Source: Ilumatobacteraceae bacterium
GTDB taxonomy: Bacteria; Actinomycetota; Acidimicrobiia; Acidimicrobiales; Ilumatobacteraceae
Direction: 5' to 3'
Assembly: GCA_009691255.1 (NCBI GenBank)
Contig: SHUT01000015.1
Coordinates: 1 to 37,657, forward strand
DNA length: 37,657 nucleotides
Positions 16,534 to 26,571 of this stretch are shown here, in pieces. How positions within the stretch are numbered: position 1 is the first letter of the stretch; every line of letters begins with the position of its first letter. The notes beneath the pieces were generated by a model that did not search any database, was not told the origin of the DNA, and worked only from the letters and a program-made list of their open reading frames with translations. The translations under genes were made by a program, and so were the position numbers.

Positions 16534-18813
16534 CTAAACAGCCGCATGCAAAATCGCACGCTCAATCTCGGCTTGATGTTGAGGATCAGTCACTTTTGTG
16601 CCATTTGCGGTGCGTACATAAAACGTGTCAACGACCTCATTGCCTAATGTCTGAACACGGGCGTGACGAATATCAAGACCGCAGTCTGCCAAGGCCTTTG
16701 TTATGCGATGCAAAATACCAAGTCGATCTGGGGCGTTAATCTCAATAACTGTGGCATTTGATGACGCAGTATTGTCAATGCGCACACGTAACGGAGCAGG
16801 TGCAATCGCGGTGGTTGCACGGGGTGCTCGGTATGTGGCTGCACGTTCGGCCAGACGTGCATCAAGTGCGAGCTCGCCATTGAGCACGCGTGTCACATCA
16901 GCACTAATCGGCTGCCACTCAATGGGCCCGTAGGCAGGTGGTACGACGCGAAACTCAGATGCAGCCATCCCCTGCTCATCAGAATGCGCTTCTGCCCCCA
17001 GGACATCAAGTCCATGCAGTGCCATCACGCCAGCAACACGACTAAATGTTCCGGGTCGGTCAGGACTTACAACAGTGATCTGATCAAGCGTTGTACGTAC
17101 TGCAATCTTTTGTGCAGACATCAGTTCAAGAACCGCAGCATCGGGGAAAAGTCGCCACATGACTTCTTGTACATCGCCGCCACCCAGAACATGCGACACA
17201 CGATCGACAAGCATCGCCACAAGACCTGCTTTCCACGAACCCCACGCACTCGAACCAGTCGCCAGTGAATCTGCTTCAGTCAGTGCATGCAGCAGTTCGA
17301 GCACCAATTTTGTTTTGACTGTTTGGGCCACCATTGTGAGCGTTGCATCATCTGATAAATCTCGTCGTGTTGCAATATCTGGCAATAGCAAGTGATATTG
17401 AATCAACATCGTCACGATGTTGATGTCTTCGGAAGATAATCCCATTCGGACGCCAATTGTGGCAAACATCTTTACGCCGACTTCGGTGTGATCGCCTGGA
17501 TACCCTTTCCCGATGTCATGAAACAATGCACCCAACACCAATAAATCAGGTCGCGACACCCGACCAGCTAAAGCCGCAGCATTAGCCACTGTCTGCCACA
17601 GGTGACGGTCAACGGTGTAGCGGTGATACGCATTTCGTTGTGGGCGACTGCGATTCGGCGCCCATTCAGGCAACACCTTCACAATTAGGTTGCGTTGATC
17701 AAGCGCTTTAAACACCGCAATCGCAGCATCGCCTTCAAGCAAGAGCGAGACAAGATCATCAATTGCACCTGCTGGCCACGGATCGGGCCATTGCTGTGTG
17801 CGCTCACCTAAACGATTGAGAGAATCACGATCAATACGGGCACGATGTCGCGCTGCTGCAGTTGCTACTCGCAATACCAAAGTCGGATCTTGGGCTGGAT
17901 CTACGTCATCAGCAAGACGGATTTCACCGTTCACTAGTGCCACTCCAGAAGCAACGCCCTGTGGAATTGGTGAAGCATCAGCAGGTGGATCAAGACGCGA
18001 CCATGCTTCGTCGGCAATCCAGGCAATTTGCTGGCCAGCAACGGCAATTGCTGCCATGAGTGCATCATCATTGGCATAACCCAACGCAGTCGCAACAGCA
18101 ATCTGTTCTTCTAAATGCAACACGTCGCCAACTCGATTTGTGTGTTGATGCAATGCAACGCGCACTTGCAATAACGTCTCATTACACGAAACAAGCGCAT
18201 CGGTATCTTCGCCCGTGAGCACCAAGCCAGCTTCGAGCGCCCACCACAACGCATGAATATCGCGCAGACCACCCAGGCTCTCTTTGATATTTGGCTCAAG
18301 CAAGAACGCAAGTTCGCCAGAGGTTGCATAACGTTCTTGCATTCGTTCGTGCAGATGAACGAGCCACGAGCGCCCACGCTGACGCCATGCATCTCGCACA
18401 GATCCAATCACCTCTGTGGCAAGTGACTCGCTGCCAGCTAAATGTCGTGCCGTCACCAACGCAGTCGCTGTATCAAGGTCTGTTGCGCACAACTGCAAAG
18501 TCTCCTTAGGCGTGCGCACTGCATGGCCAAGCTTGAGCCCGGCATCCCAAATCGGATACCACATCTGCGATGCAATTTCATCAATTTTCTTTACGCCACG
18601 ATGAACCAGCAACACGTCAAGATCACTGAATGGTGCAAGTTCGCGCCTGCCGTATCCGCCAACTGCAATCAACGCAACGTCGTCACCGTTTTTTAATTGC
18701 TTAGCCGCATCTGCATACAACTCACGCAAGAAGTCATCCGTGGCGTCTGACAGCGCCTGACAAAAGGCACCACCGGTTAGTGTTCCGACAATAACTTCAG
18801 CACGCGTAGTCAT
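16534..18813 (-). CDS. glnD: [Protein-PII] uridylyltransferase / uridylyl-removing enzyme
   Basis: The 759-residue protein has the full GlnD layout. A nucleotidyltransferase domain carries GGYGRRELAPFSDLDVLLVH (about 52-71, with the DxD metal pair). An HD hydrolase domain has HDIGKGYPGDH near 430. Two ACT domains begin near 573 (VSPDRPGTFSRVAGVMALHG) and 686 (NAPDRLGILHRITKALADCG). It attaches or removes UMP (AMP in some actinobacteria) on PII according to glutamine. It is shorter than E. coli GlnD (890), as usual for actinobacteria. Neither glnB/glnK nor amtB lies beside it. Its ATG overlaps the stop of the unknown gene upstream by four bases, so the two are translationally coupled. Confidence 0.95.
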   Translation of the reverse strand: MTTRAEVIVGTLTGGAFCQALSDATDDFLRELYADAAKQLKNGDDVALIAVGGYGRRELAPFSDLDVLLVHRGVKKIDEIASQMWYPIWDAGLKLGHAVRTPKETLQLCATDLDTATALVTARHLAGSESLATEVIGSVRDAWRQRGRSWLVHLHERMQERYATSGELAFLLEPNIKESLGGLRDIHALWWALEAGLVLTGEDTDALVSCNETLLQVRVALHQHTNRVGDVLHLEEQIAVATALGYANDDALMAAIAVAGQQIAWIADEAWSRLDPPADASPIPQGVASGVALVNGEIRLADDVDPAQDPTLVLRVATAAARHRARIDRDSLNRLGERTQQWPDPWPAGAIDDLVSLLLEGDAAIAVFKALDQRNLIVKVLPEWAPNRSRPQRNAYHRYTVDRHLWQTVANAAALAGRVSRPDLLVLGALFHDIGKGYPGDHTEVGVKMFATIGVRMGLSSEDINIVTMLIQYHLLLPDIATRRDLSDDATLTMVAQTVKTKLVLELLHALTEADSLATGSSAWGSWKAGLVAMLVDRVSHVLGGGDVQEVMWRLFPDAAVLELMSAQKIAVRTTLDQITVVSPDRPGTFSRVAGVMALHGLDVLGAEAHSDEQGMAASEFRVVPPAYGPIEWQPISADVTRVLNGELALDARLAERAATYRAPRATTAIAPAPLRVRIDNTASSNATVIEINAPDRLGILHRITKALADCGLDIRHARVQTLGNEVVDTFYVRTANGTKVTDPQHQAEIERAILHAAV

Positions 18814-19289
18814 GATGACAGTTTGCCTTCATCTCGACGACGACCGATCACCATTGCCGCCTTCCATGCTCCCCATTCGATTCCTGCATCATGGACATCA
18901 TCACCCAAATCGCGCCACGTCAACGGACCAAACGCATACATGTCGTCCGGCATTGCTCGGATTTCGAATTCGTCTCGCCGCGCCATTGGTATACCTGCCT
19001 CGACAAGCAAGGCGGTCGCCATAGATGTTGAACCCCGCAACACGTGCAGTGGGTTTGTTCGTTGGGCGTCAACATCAGTAGACAACAGGACCATCAAATC
19101 AACTTGGACTTGTGCTTGGGTTGCACGCGCAATATCGACAACCTTGGTTGTCACAATTTCAGGCACAACCCCACCCGCCATCAAACATGCATGCTGCATT
19201 CGGCTGGTGATCCATCCTGGAACTGCAATCACACATGCATCAAACAGTCTCTGCGAATACTCTGATAACTCGAAATCCGGTGCTGACAT
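18810..19289 (-). CDS. Hypothetical protein coupled to glnD
   Basis: This 159-residue protein is not one I recognise. It has no signal peptide or membrane helix. The N-terminal half looks alpha/beta (VIAVPGWITSRMQHACLMAGG, then a strand VQVDLMVLLSTDVDAQRTNPL). A Trp-rich end contains DDMYAFGPLTWRDLGDDVHDAGIEWGAWKAAM. The TGA overlaps the glnD ATG (ATGA), and the AlaX gene ends five bases upstream, so it is in the same transcript. The tight coupling suggests a function tied to GlnD, but that is inference only. Confidence 0.8.
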   Translation of the reverse strand: MSAPDFELSEYSQRLFDACVIAVPGWITSRMQHACLMAGGVVPEIVTTKVVDIARATQAQVQVDLMVLLSTDVDAQRTNPLHVLRGSTSMATALLVEAGIPMARRDEFEIRAMPDDMYAFGPLTWRDLGDDVHDAGIEWGAWKAAMVIGRRRDEGKLSS

Positions 19290-19294
19290 TTGTG

Positions 19295-20005
19295 TTAGTC
19301 CAAAATTTCTACACGAACACGCTTAAAGCCTTTGCCTTTGTTCTCCATTTTAAGAACACGAAATGTTCCTATCTCGCGTGTCGATTGAACGTGCGTGCCA
19401 CCATCTGCTTGCTTGTCAAGACCCACAATATCGACGACTCGAATCTCCGTCACAAAATCTGGAATCATGTTGACTTTTGTGCGGATCAGGTCTTCGTCAG
19501 TTAATGCAGTATCACGCGGCAAAAAACTGACAGCGATGAGATAATTGGCAGCGATTGCTTTATTGACAAGTTGTTCGATGCGTATTGCAAAGCCTTCTGG
19601 CAACGGATCAAATTCAAAATCCATTCGTGCAGACAATGGCTCCATATTTCCGCCGGTCACCGGTACATGCCACTCGTTCCAGATGACACCACACAACACA
19701 TGCATTGCTGTGTGAGTGCGCATGAGATTGTGCCTACGTTGCCAGTCAAGCACCAGCTCAACCGTGGCACCAAGAGCAGGAAAAACCGAACCATCGGCGA
19801 GCACATGCAACACGGCTCCGCCTTCTTTGCGCACGTCTACAACGACTTGACCACCCAGTAGTCCGGTGTCATGAGGCTGACCACCACCTGTTGCGTAGAA
19901 GATTGTTCGATCAAGGACGACTGCGTTTTCGCGTACCTCAAGAACAGTTGCAGTTGCTTCTTGTAAATACGCATCTCGCAGAAACAGTAAGTCGGTGTCT
20001 GCCAT
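19295..20005 (-). CDS. Alanyl-tRNA editing protein (AlaX-like)
   Basis: The 236-residue protein is a free-standing editing domain that hydrolyses Ser- or Gly-mischarged tRNA-Ala. The N-terminal barrel has the FYATGGGQPHDTG motif (about 35-48). The zinc site is RTHTAMHVL (HxxxH, near 96-103) with a second motif QADGGTHV near 208-215. In AlaRS the position four before the last His is Cys; here it is Asp, which I also recall in actinobacterial AlaX proteins. There is no aminoacylation domain. The gene lies six bases after hemQ and five before the unknown gene, within the groEL-headed series. Confidence 0.92.
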   Translation of the reverse strand: MADTDLLFLRDAYLQEATATVLEVRENAVVLDRTIFYATGGGQPHDTGLLGGQVVVDVRKEGGAVLHVLADGSVFPALGATVELVLDWQRRHNLMRTHTAMHVLCGVIWNEWHVPVTGGNMEPLSARMDFEFDPLPEGFAIRIEQLVNKAIAANYLIAVSFLPRDTALTDEDLIRTKVNMIPDFVTEIRVVDIVGLDKQADGGTHVQSTREIGTFRVLKMENKGKGFKRVRVEILD

Positions 20006-20011
20006 GAGTTC

Positions 20012-20686
20012 TTACACCTGTTGAACGAGTTCTTCTATCGGCGTCACCATGCCAACATAAAACGCACCGAACTCGGCATACAGCGCCGAGCCTTCATCAA
20101 AACGCATTGTGTAGACGACTTCTTTAAGATCATCTGGGTTGACCGCAAAAAGTGTGACTCCCCACTCAAAGTCATCGATTCCGGTTGAGCCAGTCACGAG
20201 TTGAATCACGCGTCCAGCAAATGTGCGGCCGCTCTTGCCATGTCCAGCCATTAATGCTGCTCGTTGTTCGAGTGGCAACGTAAACCAGTTCTGATCAACA
20301 TTTCGCCGCTTTGACATCGGATAAAAACACCAGGCGTTTTTACCGGGGGGTGGGAGCTGTGGATACAAACGCGCGTCTAACATTTCTTGGGGCATTCCCT
20401 TTGCATACTCGCTTACCTCAGTAAGCGATACATAACTATCGACAAGTTCTAACCCTGCATGCTGCAGACCAGTTTGCAACGCTTTGAGTTCGCGTAAATC
20501 AGCAGCAACACCCATGATTGCTAGATCTGCTTTGTGACCGAGTACCGCAACACCGACAACGATGACACCACTATTCTCTGCATTTTTCACAGCACCTACG
20601 ACTGCCTCGGCATCAAAACCCGAAGTTGCCTTGCAGAATAAGTGGACGACGCCGAGGCCGACAGATGGGGACATTGGTTCGCTCAT
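20012..20686 (-). CDS. hemQ: Coproheme decarboxylase (HemQ, chlorite dismutase family)
   Basis: From the ATG at 20686 the product has 224 residues. HemQ converts coproheme III to haem b with peroxide, the last step of the coproporphyrin-dependent pathway of Gram-positives. The catalytic Tyr lies in WCFYPMSKRR (Tyr122) and the proximal haem His in MAGHGKSGR (His149), both in the expected order. WGVTLFAVNPDDLKEVVYTMRFDEGSALYAEFGAFYVG is the usual C-terminal strand-helix set. An upstream ATG at 20704 would overlap the ATP-grasp gene by 13 bases and adds no family sequence. No other haem genes lie beside it. It is third in the groEL-headed series. Confidence 0.94.
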   Translation of the reverse strand: MSEPMSPSVGLGVVHLFCKATSGFDAEAVVGAVKNAENSGVIVVGVAVLGHKADLAIMGVAADLRELKALQTGLQHAGLELVDSYVSLTEVSEYAKGMPQEMLDARLYPQLPPPGKNAWCFYPMSKRRNVDQNWFTLPLEQRAALMAGHGKSGRTFAGRVIQLVTGSTGIDDFEWGVTLFAVNPDDLKEVVYTMRFDEGSALYAEFGAFYVGMVTPIEELVQQV

Positions 20687-20691
20687 ACGTG

Positions 20692-21561
20692 TCAGGCTAT
20701 CCATGCCGCCTGGGCGAAGCGATTCGCTGAGCCATTAGATATGTGTAAAAAGAACGATGGTTCAGTCAATTCCACCTCCATCAAGGCTGGTGCGCCATCT
20801 GCGGATCGAACTATGTCAACCCGTGCATACAGTGGCGTCGACCCAAACTTAGATGTCACGTATTCCAGCACAATTAGTCCGAGTGCCAGTTCGTCGGCTT
20901 GAGCCGTGGTGCCACTGATTTCTTCCTGCACGAATAATGAGTTTGCAATGCGTGGCTGTGTGCCAAGAACGGCTCCCTTGCAGAAGGCATGACTAAATTG
21001 CCCACCGAAATACACGAGACCTGTCTCGCCCATAAGATCTATGTTGTGCTGATAAGGCTGCACCATTACCACATGACCCTGCGCCACTAGTTCGCTCGCA
21101 CACATTCGTGCCGCGACAGCATCACCAACAAACCTATGCGTATTGTTTGAGCCTGCGCTGACGGTTGGCTTGAGCACCAAGTCGTCGTCGTAGGTCAACA
21201 TTGCAACATCGTCCTGCGTTGTCAAAAAAGTTGTAGGAATAACGGCCATGCCAGCATCAATAAGTTCTGCTAGATATCGCTTGTCTGTGTTCCAGCGTAA
21301 AACATCCGCGGGATTGAGTAAAAGAGTAAGCAAATTCACTCGATTGATCCAGTCCAAAAACTCTTGGTAGCGCTCGTGATAATCCCATGGAGACCGCACG
21401 ATTGTGATATCGAATCGTTCCCAGTCCTGGTTGGGGTCGTCCCATTGCACAATTTGTACACGTTGTCCGATATCAGTGAAAGCTTGAACCAATAGCCCTA
21501 AGTCGGTATCTAGTTCTAGTGCCTCAGCACAGCTCACTAAAGCAAAACTGCGAGATGCCAC
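20692..21561 (-). CDS. ATP-grasp family protein (RimK/glutathione-synthetase-like)
   Basis: The GTG at 21561 gives 289 residues. The N-terminal pre-ATP-grasp part has IVRSPWDYHERYQEFLDWINRV near 55-75, then NPADVLRWNTDKRYLAELIDAG (84-105). The ATP-binding part has DLVLKPTVSAGSNNTHRF near 125-142, VQPYQ, YARVDIV and a metal-binding end MEVELTEPSFFL. Members ligate a carboxylate to an amine via an acyl phosphate. Relatives are annotated as RimK-like or as DcsG (cyclo-ligase)-like, and the substrate is unknown. It starts 11 bases after groEL and ends five before hemQ. Confidence 0.87.
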   Translation of the reverse strand: MASRSFALVSCAEALELDTDLGLLVQAFTDIGQRVQIVQWDDPNQDWERFDITIVRSPWDYHERYQEFLDWINRVNLLTLLLNPADVLRWNTDKRYLAELIDAGMAVIPTTFLTTQDDVAMLTYDDDLVLKPTVSAGSNNTHRFVGDAVAARMCASELVAQGHVVMVQPYQHNIDLMGETGLVYFGGQFSHAFCKGAVLGTQPRIANSLFVQEEISGTTAQADELALGLIVLEYVTSKFGSTPLYARVDIVRSADGAPALMEVELTEPSFFLHISNGSANRFAQAAWIA

Positions 21562-21572
21562 AAGTTGACGAT

Positions 21573-23231
<1,659 letters not shown>

Positions 23232-23246
23232 TCATCTTGTAGAGCG

Positions 23247-23273
23247 CTAGCACTCTACCGCCTTGACTGCTAA
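23247..23273 (-). promoter_or_regulatory. CIRCE operator (HrcA binding site) upstream of groEL
   Basis: The plus strand reads CTAGCACTC, nine bases, GACTGCTAA. This matches the CIRCE consensus TTAGCACTC-N9-GAGTGCTAA in 16 of 18 arm positions. It lies 54 bases before the groEL start. HrcA represses through this element until heat or misfolding stress. Confidence 0.9.
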
Positions 23274-23339
23274 CTGGCACCAGCCCAATCTGGTCTGCGG
23301 TCAGGGGTGCTGCCACCCTGTCCCTCTACGCTGATGCCC

Positions 23340-24785
23340 ATGAAGGTGGCTGTAATCGGGGGCGGAGTAGCTGGCCTGGGTTCGGCGCTGGCCTTGTCCC
23401 GCTTGGGCCATGAGGTAACCGTTTTTGAGCGAGACGACACCCCCACTCCGGCAACGGCTGATGAAGCATTCTCGTGGGATCGTCGCGGGGCACCTCAAGT
23501 GCGCCACAGTCACGCATTCTTGGCGCGATTGCGCAACTTACTGCGCGATCATTATCCAGATATTTTGCAGTCACTAATCGCAGAAGGCGCAACAGAAATG
23601 CGCTTTGGGGACAATCTTCCAGCAACAATAACAAATTTTGAACGGCTCCCAGAAGACGACGACCTCGTCATGTTGTCATGTCGCCGCACAACTTTTGAGT
23701 GGGTGCTGCGCCGCGCCGCGCTTGCTCATGGTGATGTACAAATGCGCACTGGTCATGGTGTCGTTGGTTTCACGTACGCGCCCGGAGTCGTGCCACGGGT
23801 GACCGGAATAAAACTCGACGATGGCACAACTCACGATGCAGATTATGTAGTTGCCGCTGGCGGACGACGTAGCCCTGTTCCCGAATGGTTGGCAGATATT
23901 GGATGTGCACCAGTTAATGAACAGAGCGAAGACACTGGCATCGTGTATTTCTCGCGCTTCTATCGCCTCAAGCCCGGCATGGAGTATCCACCGCGAACAG
24001 GACCAATTGGTGGTGATCTTGGTTATATCAAATACGGCGTGTTCATCGGCGACAATCGCACGTTCTCAATCACACTTGCAACCCCCGTCGCTGACAATCA
24101 ACTGCGCAAATTGTGTAGCGATCCGATTGTGTTCGACAACATCGCCAGAAGTTTGGTGGCGACATCAACCTGGCTTGATGGTTGTGCCGACCCAATCACG
24201 CAAGATGTACACGTGATGGCTGGTTTGCTGAATCGCTGGCGTGAATACGTCGTCAACGACAAACCAGTTGTGTTGGGCATGCACGTCGTCGGCGATGCAC
24301 ACCTCTGCACTAATCCACTGTACGGACGCGGTTGCACCACAAGTTTCTTGCATGCTCATCTCATGGCTCAAGCAGTTGCAAATAACCCCCATGACGTTGC
24401 GGCTCAAGCCACCGAACTACACGAGTCAACGCAACGAGAGTTGTATCCGTGGTACAAGTCAACGGTCGAGCAAGACACCGAGGCACGCAGGGTGGCCAGT
24501 GCAATTCTTGATAATCAAGACCCAGATAGCGACACGACGGACCCGCGCACAATGATGCGGGGCGTATTTCGCGATGGTCTATTGCCGGCAATGCGCACAG
24601 ACGCAGTAGTAATGCGAGCTTTCTTTCGTTCATTTAATTTACTCACGCTTCCGGATGCCCTAATGAAAGATGCTGACATCGGCGCACGCATATTTGCTGT
24701 CTGGAACGATCGCGACAACCGTGTCCCGGAGCCAGCGCTAGGACCATCTACTCGCGCCGAATTACTGCAACTTATTCCGGCCTGA
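23340..24785 (+). CDS. FAD-dependent oxidoreductase (PHBH-fold monooxygenase-like)
   Basis: From ATG 23340 the product has about 481 residues. An ATG at 23334 would add two. It starts MKVAVIGGGVAGLGSALALSRLGHEVTVFERD, a GxGxxG FAD-binding Rossmann fold with the Glu that binds the ribose. An RRTTFEWVLRRAALAHG helix and DYVVAAGGRRSPVPEWL (the DG-like second motif) follow. GMHVVGDAHLCTNPLYGRGCTTSFLHA is the GD motif of this fold. A Gly-Ala-Pro-Gln-Val-Arg-His segment near residue 52 is typical of geranylgeranyl-reductase-like or tryptophan-halogenase-like relatives. The substrate is unknown. It is divergent from groEL across a gap holding CIRCE. Confidence 0.87.
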   Translation: MKVAVIGGGVAGLGSALALSRLGHEVTVFERDDTPTPATADEAFSWDRRGAPQVRHSHAFLARLRNLLRDHYPDILQSLIAEGATEMRFGDNLPATITNFERLPEDDDLVMLSCRRTTFEWVLRRAALAHGDVQMRTGHGVVGFTYAPGVVPRVTGIKLDDGTTHDADYVVAAGGRRSPVPEWLADIGCAPVNEQSEDTGIVYFSRFYRLKPGMEYPPRTGPIGGDLGYIKYGVFIGDNRTFSITLATPVADNQLRKLCSDPIVFDNIARSLVATSTWLDGCADPITQDVHVMAGLLNRWREYVVNDKPVVLGMHVVGDAHLCTNPLYGRGCTTSFLHAHLMAQAVANNPHDVAAQATELHESTQRELYPWYKSTVEQDTEARRVASAILDNQDPDSDTTDPRTMMRGVFRDGLLPAMRTDAVVMRAFFRSFNLLTLPDALMKDADIGARIFAVWNDRDNRVPEPALGPSTRAELLQLIPA

Positions 24786-24793
24786 AAAAAGTT

Positions 24794-25072
24794 TCAGCAA
24801 CCACCAGCGACTGCAGGAATAATTGACACCGTGTCGCCATCTTTTACTGGTGTATCAAGACCCTGCAAGTAACGCACATCGTCGTCTGCAACAAAGATAT
24901 TGACGAACTTATGCAATGCGCCGTCTGCATCAAAAAGTCGCTCGGCAAAGCCATTGTGTTCGGCGTCAAGGGCCTTAAGAACTGCAGCCAACGTAGAACC
25001 TTCGAGCACTACTGTTGAAACGCCTCCGGACAATGGGCGCATGGTGGTGGGTATTCTCACGGTAACTGACAT
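24794..25072 (-). CDS. CysO-like ubiquitin-fold sulfur carrier protein (MoaD/ThiS family) ending Gly-Gly-Cys
   Basis: This 92-residue beta-grasp protein resembles mycobacterial CysO, the sulfur donor used with CysM for cysteine synthesis. The matching parts are the N-terminal VTVRIPTTMRPLSGG, the central KFVNIFVADDDVR and the end DGDTVSIIPAVAGG. CysO ends at the diglycine, but here one further codon (Cys92) precedes the TGA. Carriers with extra residues need a JAMM-type peptidase to expose the GG (known for QbsE), and Mec+ removes cysteine from CysO-Cys in mycobacteria. No cysM, moeZ or JAMM gene is in the window. It follows the amidase gene by 23 bases. Confidence 0.92.
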   Translation of the reverse strand: MSVTVRIPTTMRPLSGGVSTVVLEGSTLAAVLKALDAEHNGFAERLFDADGALHKFVNIFVADDDVRYLQGLDTPVKDGDTVSIIPAVAGGC

Positions 25073-25095
25073 ACGTCAACCCTACCGACGCAGTT

Positions 25096-26538
25096 TCATT
25101 TCAGCACCAGAGGTGCAACTCGATCCTTCCATGGCATCGCCTGCTCAAGTTGAGCCGAGAGGCGAATCAGGACATCTTCCCTAAACGGAGCCCCAACAAA
25201 TTGCACGCCCATGGGCAGGCCATCGCTTGACCAATGCAACGGCAGGCTCACTGCTGGCTGACCAGTGACATTAAATTGCGCCGTGTACAACAAAATCTCC
25301 AACAGATGCGCGCCACCGTCAACACCACGCAACCAACCAATTTGTGGTGGTGGACCAGCAATCGTCGGAGTGCACAACACATCAAATCCGCGAGAGTCAT
25401 CGCGTGGCAACCACCACTCAATCATTCGACGTGACCATGAGTGCATCCACGCAACTTCTTGAATGTATTGTTCTGATGACACTGATCGCCCGATATCGCG
25501 CATCAACAAATTATCGATCTCAATATCGTCTTGCCCGAGTTCACGACCCAGCAAATTTTCAAAAAATGCAATGTCTGCGTTTGTGCATGCAGCCACAATG
25601 TTGGTGAATCTTCCTGCATATTCAGCCTCATCTAATGCCACTGGAGATGCAATTTCTACAATGTGACCTAGCGACTCCAGCATCTTGGCAGCCGCGGCGA
25701 TAGATGCACGCGACTCAATATGATCCAGTCCCGGCAATGCTCCAGGATTGTCTAATAGTCCAATCCTCAATCTTCCGGTGTCTGCACCAACTTCTTGCAC
25801 ATATGGTCGCAGTGGAGATGGCGCGGTGTATGGGTCACCTGACTCATAGCCACTGATGACATCCAGCACTGCAGCCGTGTCGCGAACAGAGCGTGTAACG
25901 CAACCATCGATTGTTGAGCCCATCCACGATTCGCCAATGTCTGGACCATGGCTTACGCGACCTCGTGATGGTTTAAGACCAACTAGTCCACACTCGCTTG
26001 CTGGAATACGAATTGATCCGCCACCGTCGTTTGCATGTCCGACCGCAACAATGTGTGCCGCAACTGCTGCTGCAGATCCACCAGATGATCCGCCCGTGGA
26101 ATATTGAGTGTTCCACGGATTACGTGACGCACCGTAGGAAAGCGGTTCGGTTGTAATCGTGGTTCCAAACTCTGGCGTATTGGTACGACCAATCACCACA
26201 AATCCGGCGCGCGCGAAACGTTGCGTTAAATAACTGTCTTCGGGCGCAACGTATCCAATATTTTTCAAAAACCGTGTTCCCATGTGATGTGGTTCTCCGA
26301 CCTGAGCACAACCAAGATCTTTAAGCACAAGTGGAACCCCGCGAAACGGACCATTCGGCAGTTGATTAGACGCTTCGCGGCGCGCTTTGTCATATCGCGG
26401 ATGAATGATCGCATTTATTGCACTATTTACGCTTTCTGCCTGAGCGATTGCCGCACCAACAACTTCGGCAGCCGATGCTTTGCCAGCTGCAATGAGTTCG
26501 GCCTGTGCGGTTGCATCTAGATCTAGTAGTTCGTCCAT
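25096..26538 (-). CDS. Amidase (amidase signature family)
   Basis: From the ATG at 26538 the product has 480 residues and the full amidase-signature core. The Ser-cisSer-Lys triad is Lys73 (PLVLKDLG), Ser151 (TGGSSGGS) and Ser175 (DGGGSIRIPAS), with the exact 24-residue gap between the two serines. It hydrolyses an amide to acid plus ammonia. GatA is unlikely because no gatB or gatC lies nearby and the C-terminal half matches stand-alone amidases. The frame is open to 26793, but that extension overlaps the divergent glycerate kinase gene and does not resemble the family. The CysO-like gene follows it. Confidence 0.93.
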   Translation of the reverse strand: MDELLDLDATAQAELIAAGKASAAEVVGAAIAQAESVNSAINAIIHPRYDKARREASNQLPNGPFRGVPLVLKDLGCAQVGEPHHMGTRFLKNIGYVAPEDSYLTQRFARAGFVVIGRTNTPEFGTTITTEPLSYGASRNPWNTQYSTGGSSGGSAAAVAAHIVAVGHANDGGGSIRIPASECGLVGLKPSRGRVSHGPDIGESWMGSTIDGCVTRSVRDTAAVLDVISGYESGDPYTAPSPLRPYVQEVGADTGRLRIGLLDNPGALPGLDHIESRASIAAAAKMLESLGHIVEIASPVALDEAEYAGRFTNIVAACTNADIAFFENLLGRELGQDDIEIDNLLMRDIGRSVSSEQYIQEVAWMHSWSRRMIEWWLPRDDSRGFDVLCTPTIAGPPPQIGWLRGVDGGAHLLEILLYTAQFNVTGQPAVSLPLHWSSDGLPMGVQFVGAPFREDVLIRLSAQLEQAMPWKDRVAPLVLK

Positions 26539-26571
26539 GTTTCCCACCCTAGACACGCTTATCGTGGTGTC

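Noticed and set aside
24782-24797. Short hairpin between the FAD oxidoreductase and CysO-like genes
   Set aside because: Six base pairs over the two stop codons with no T run is too weak to call a terminator.
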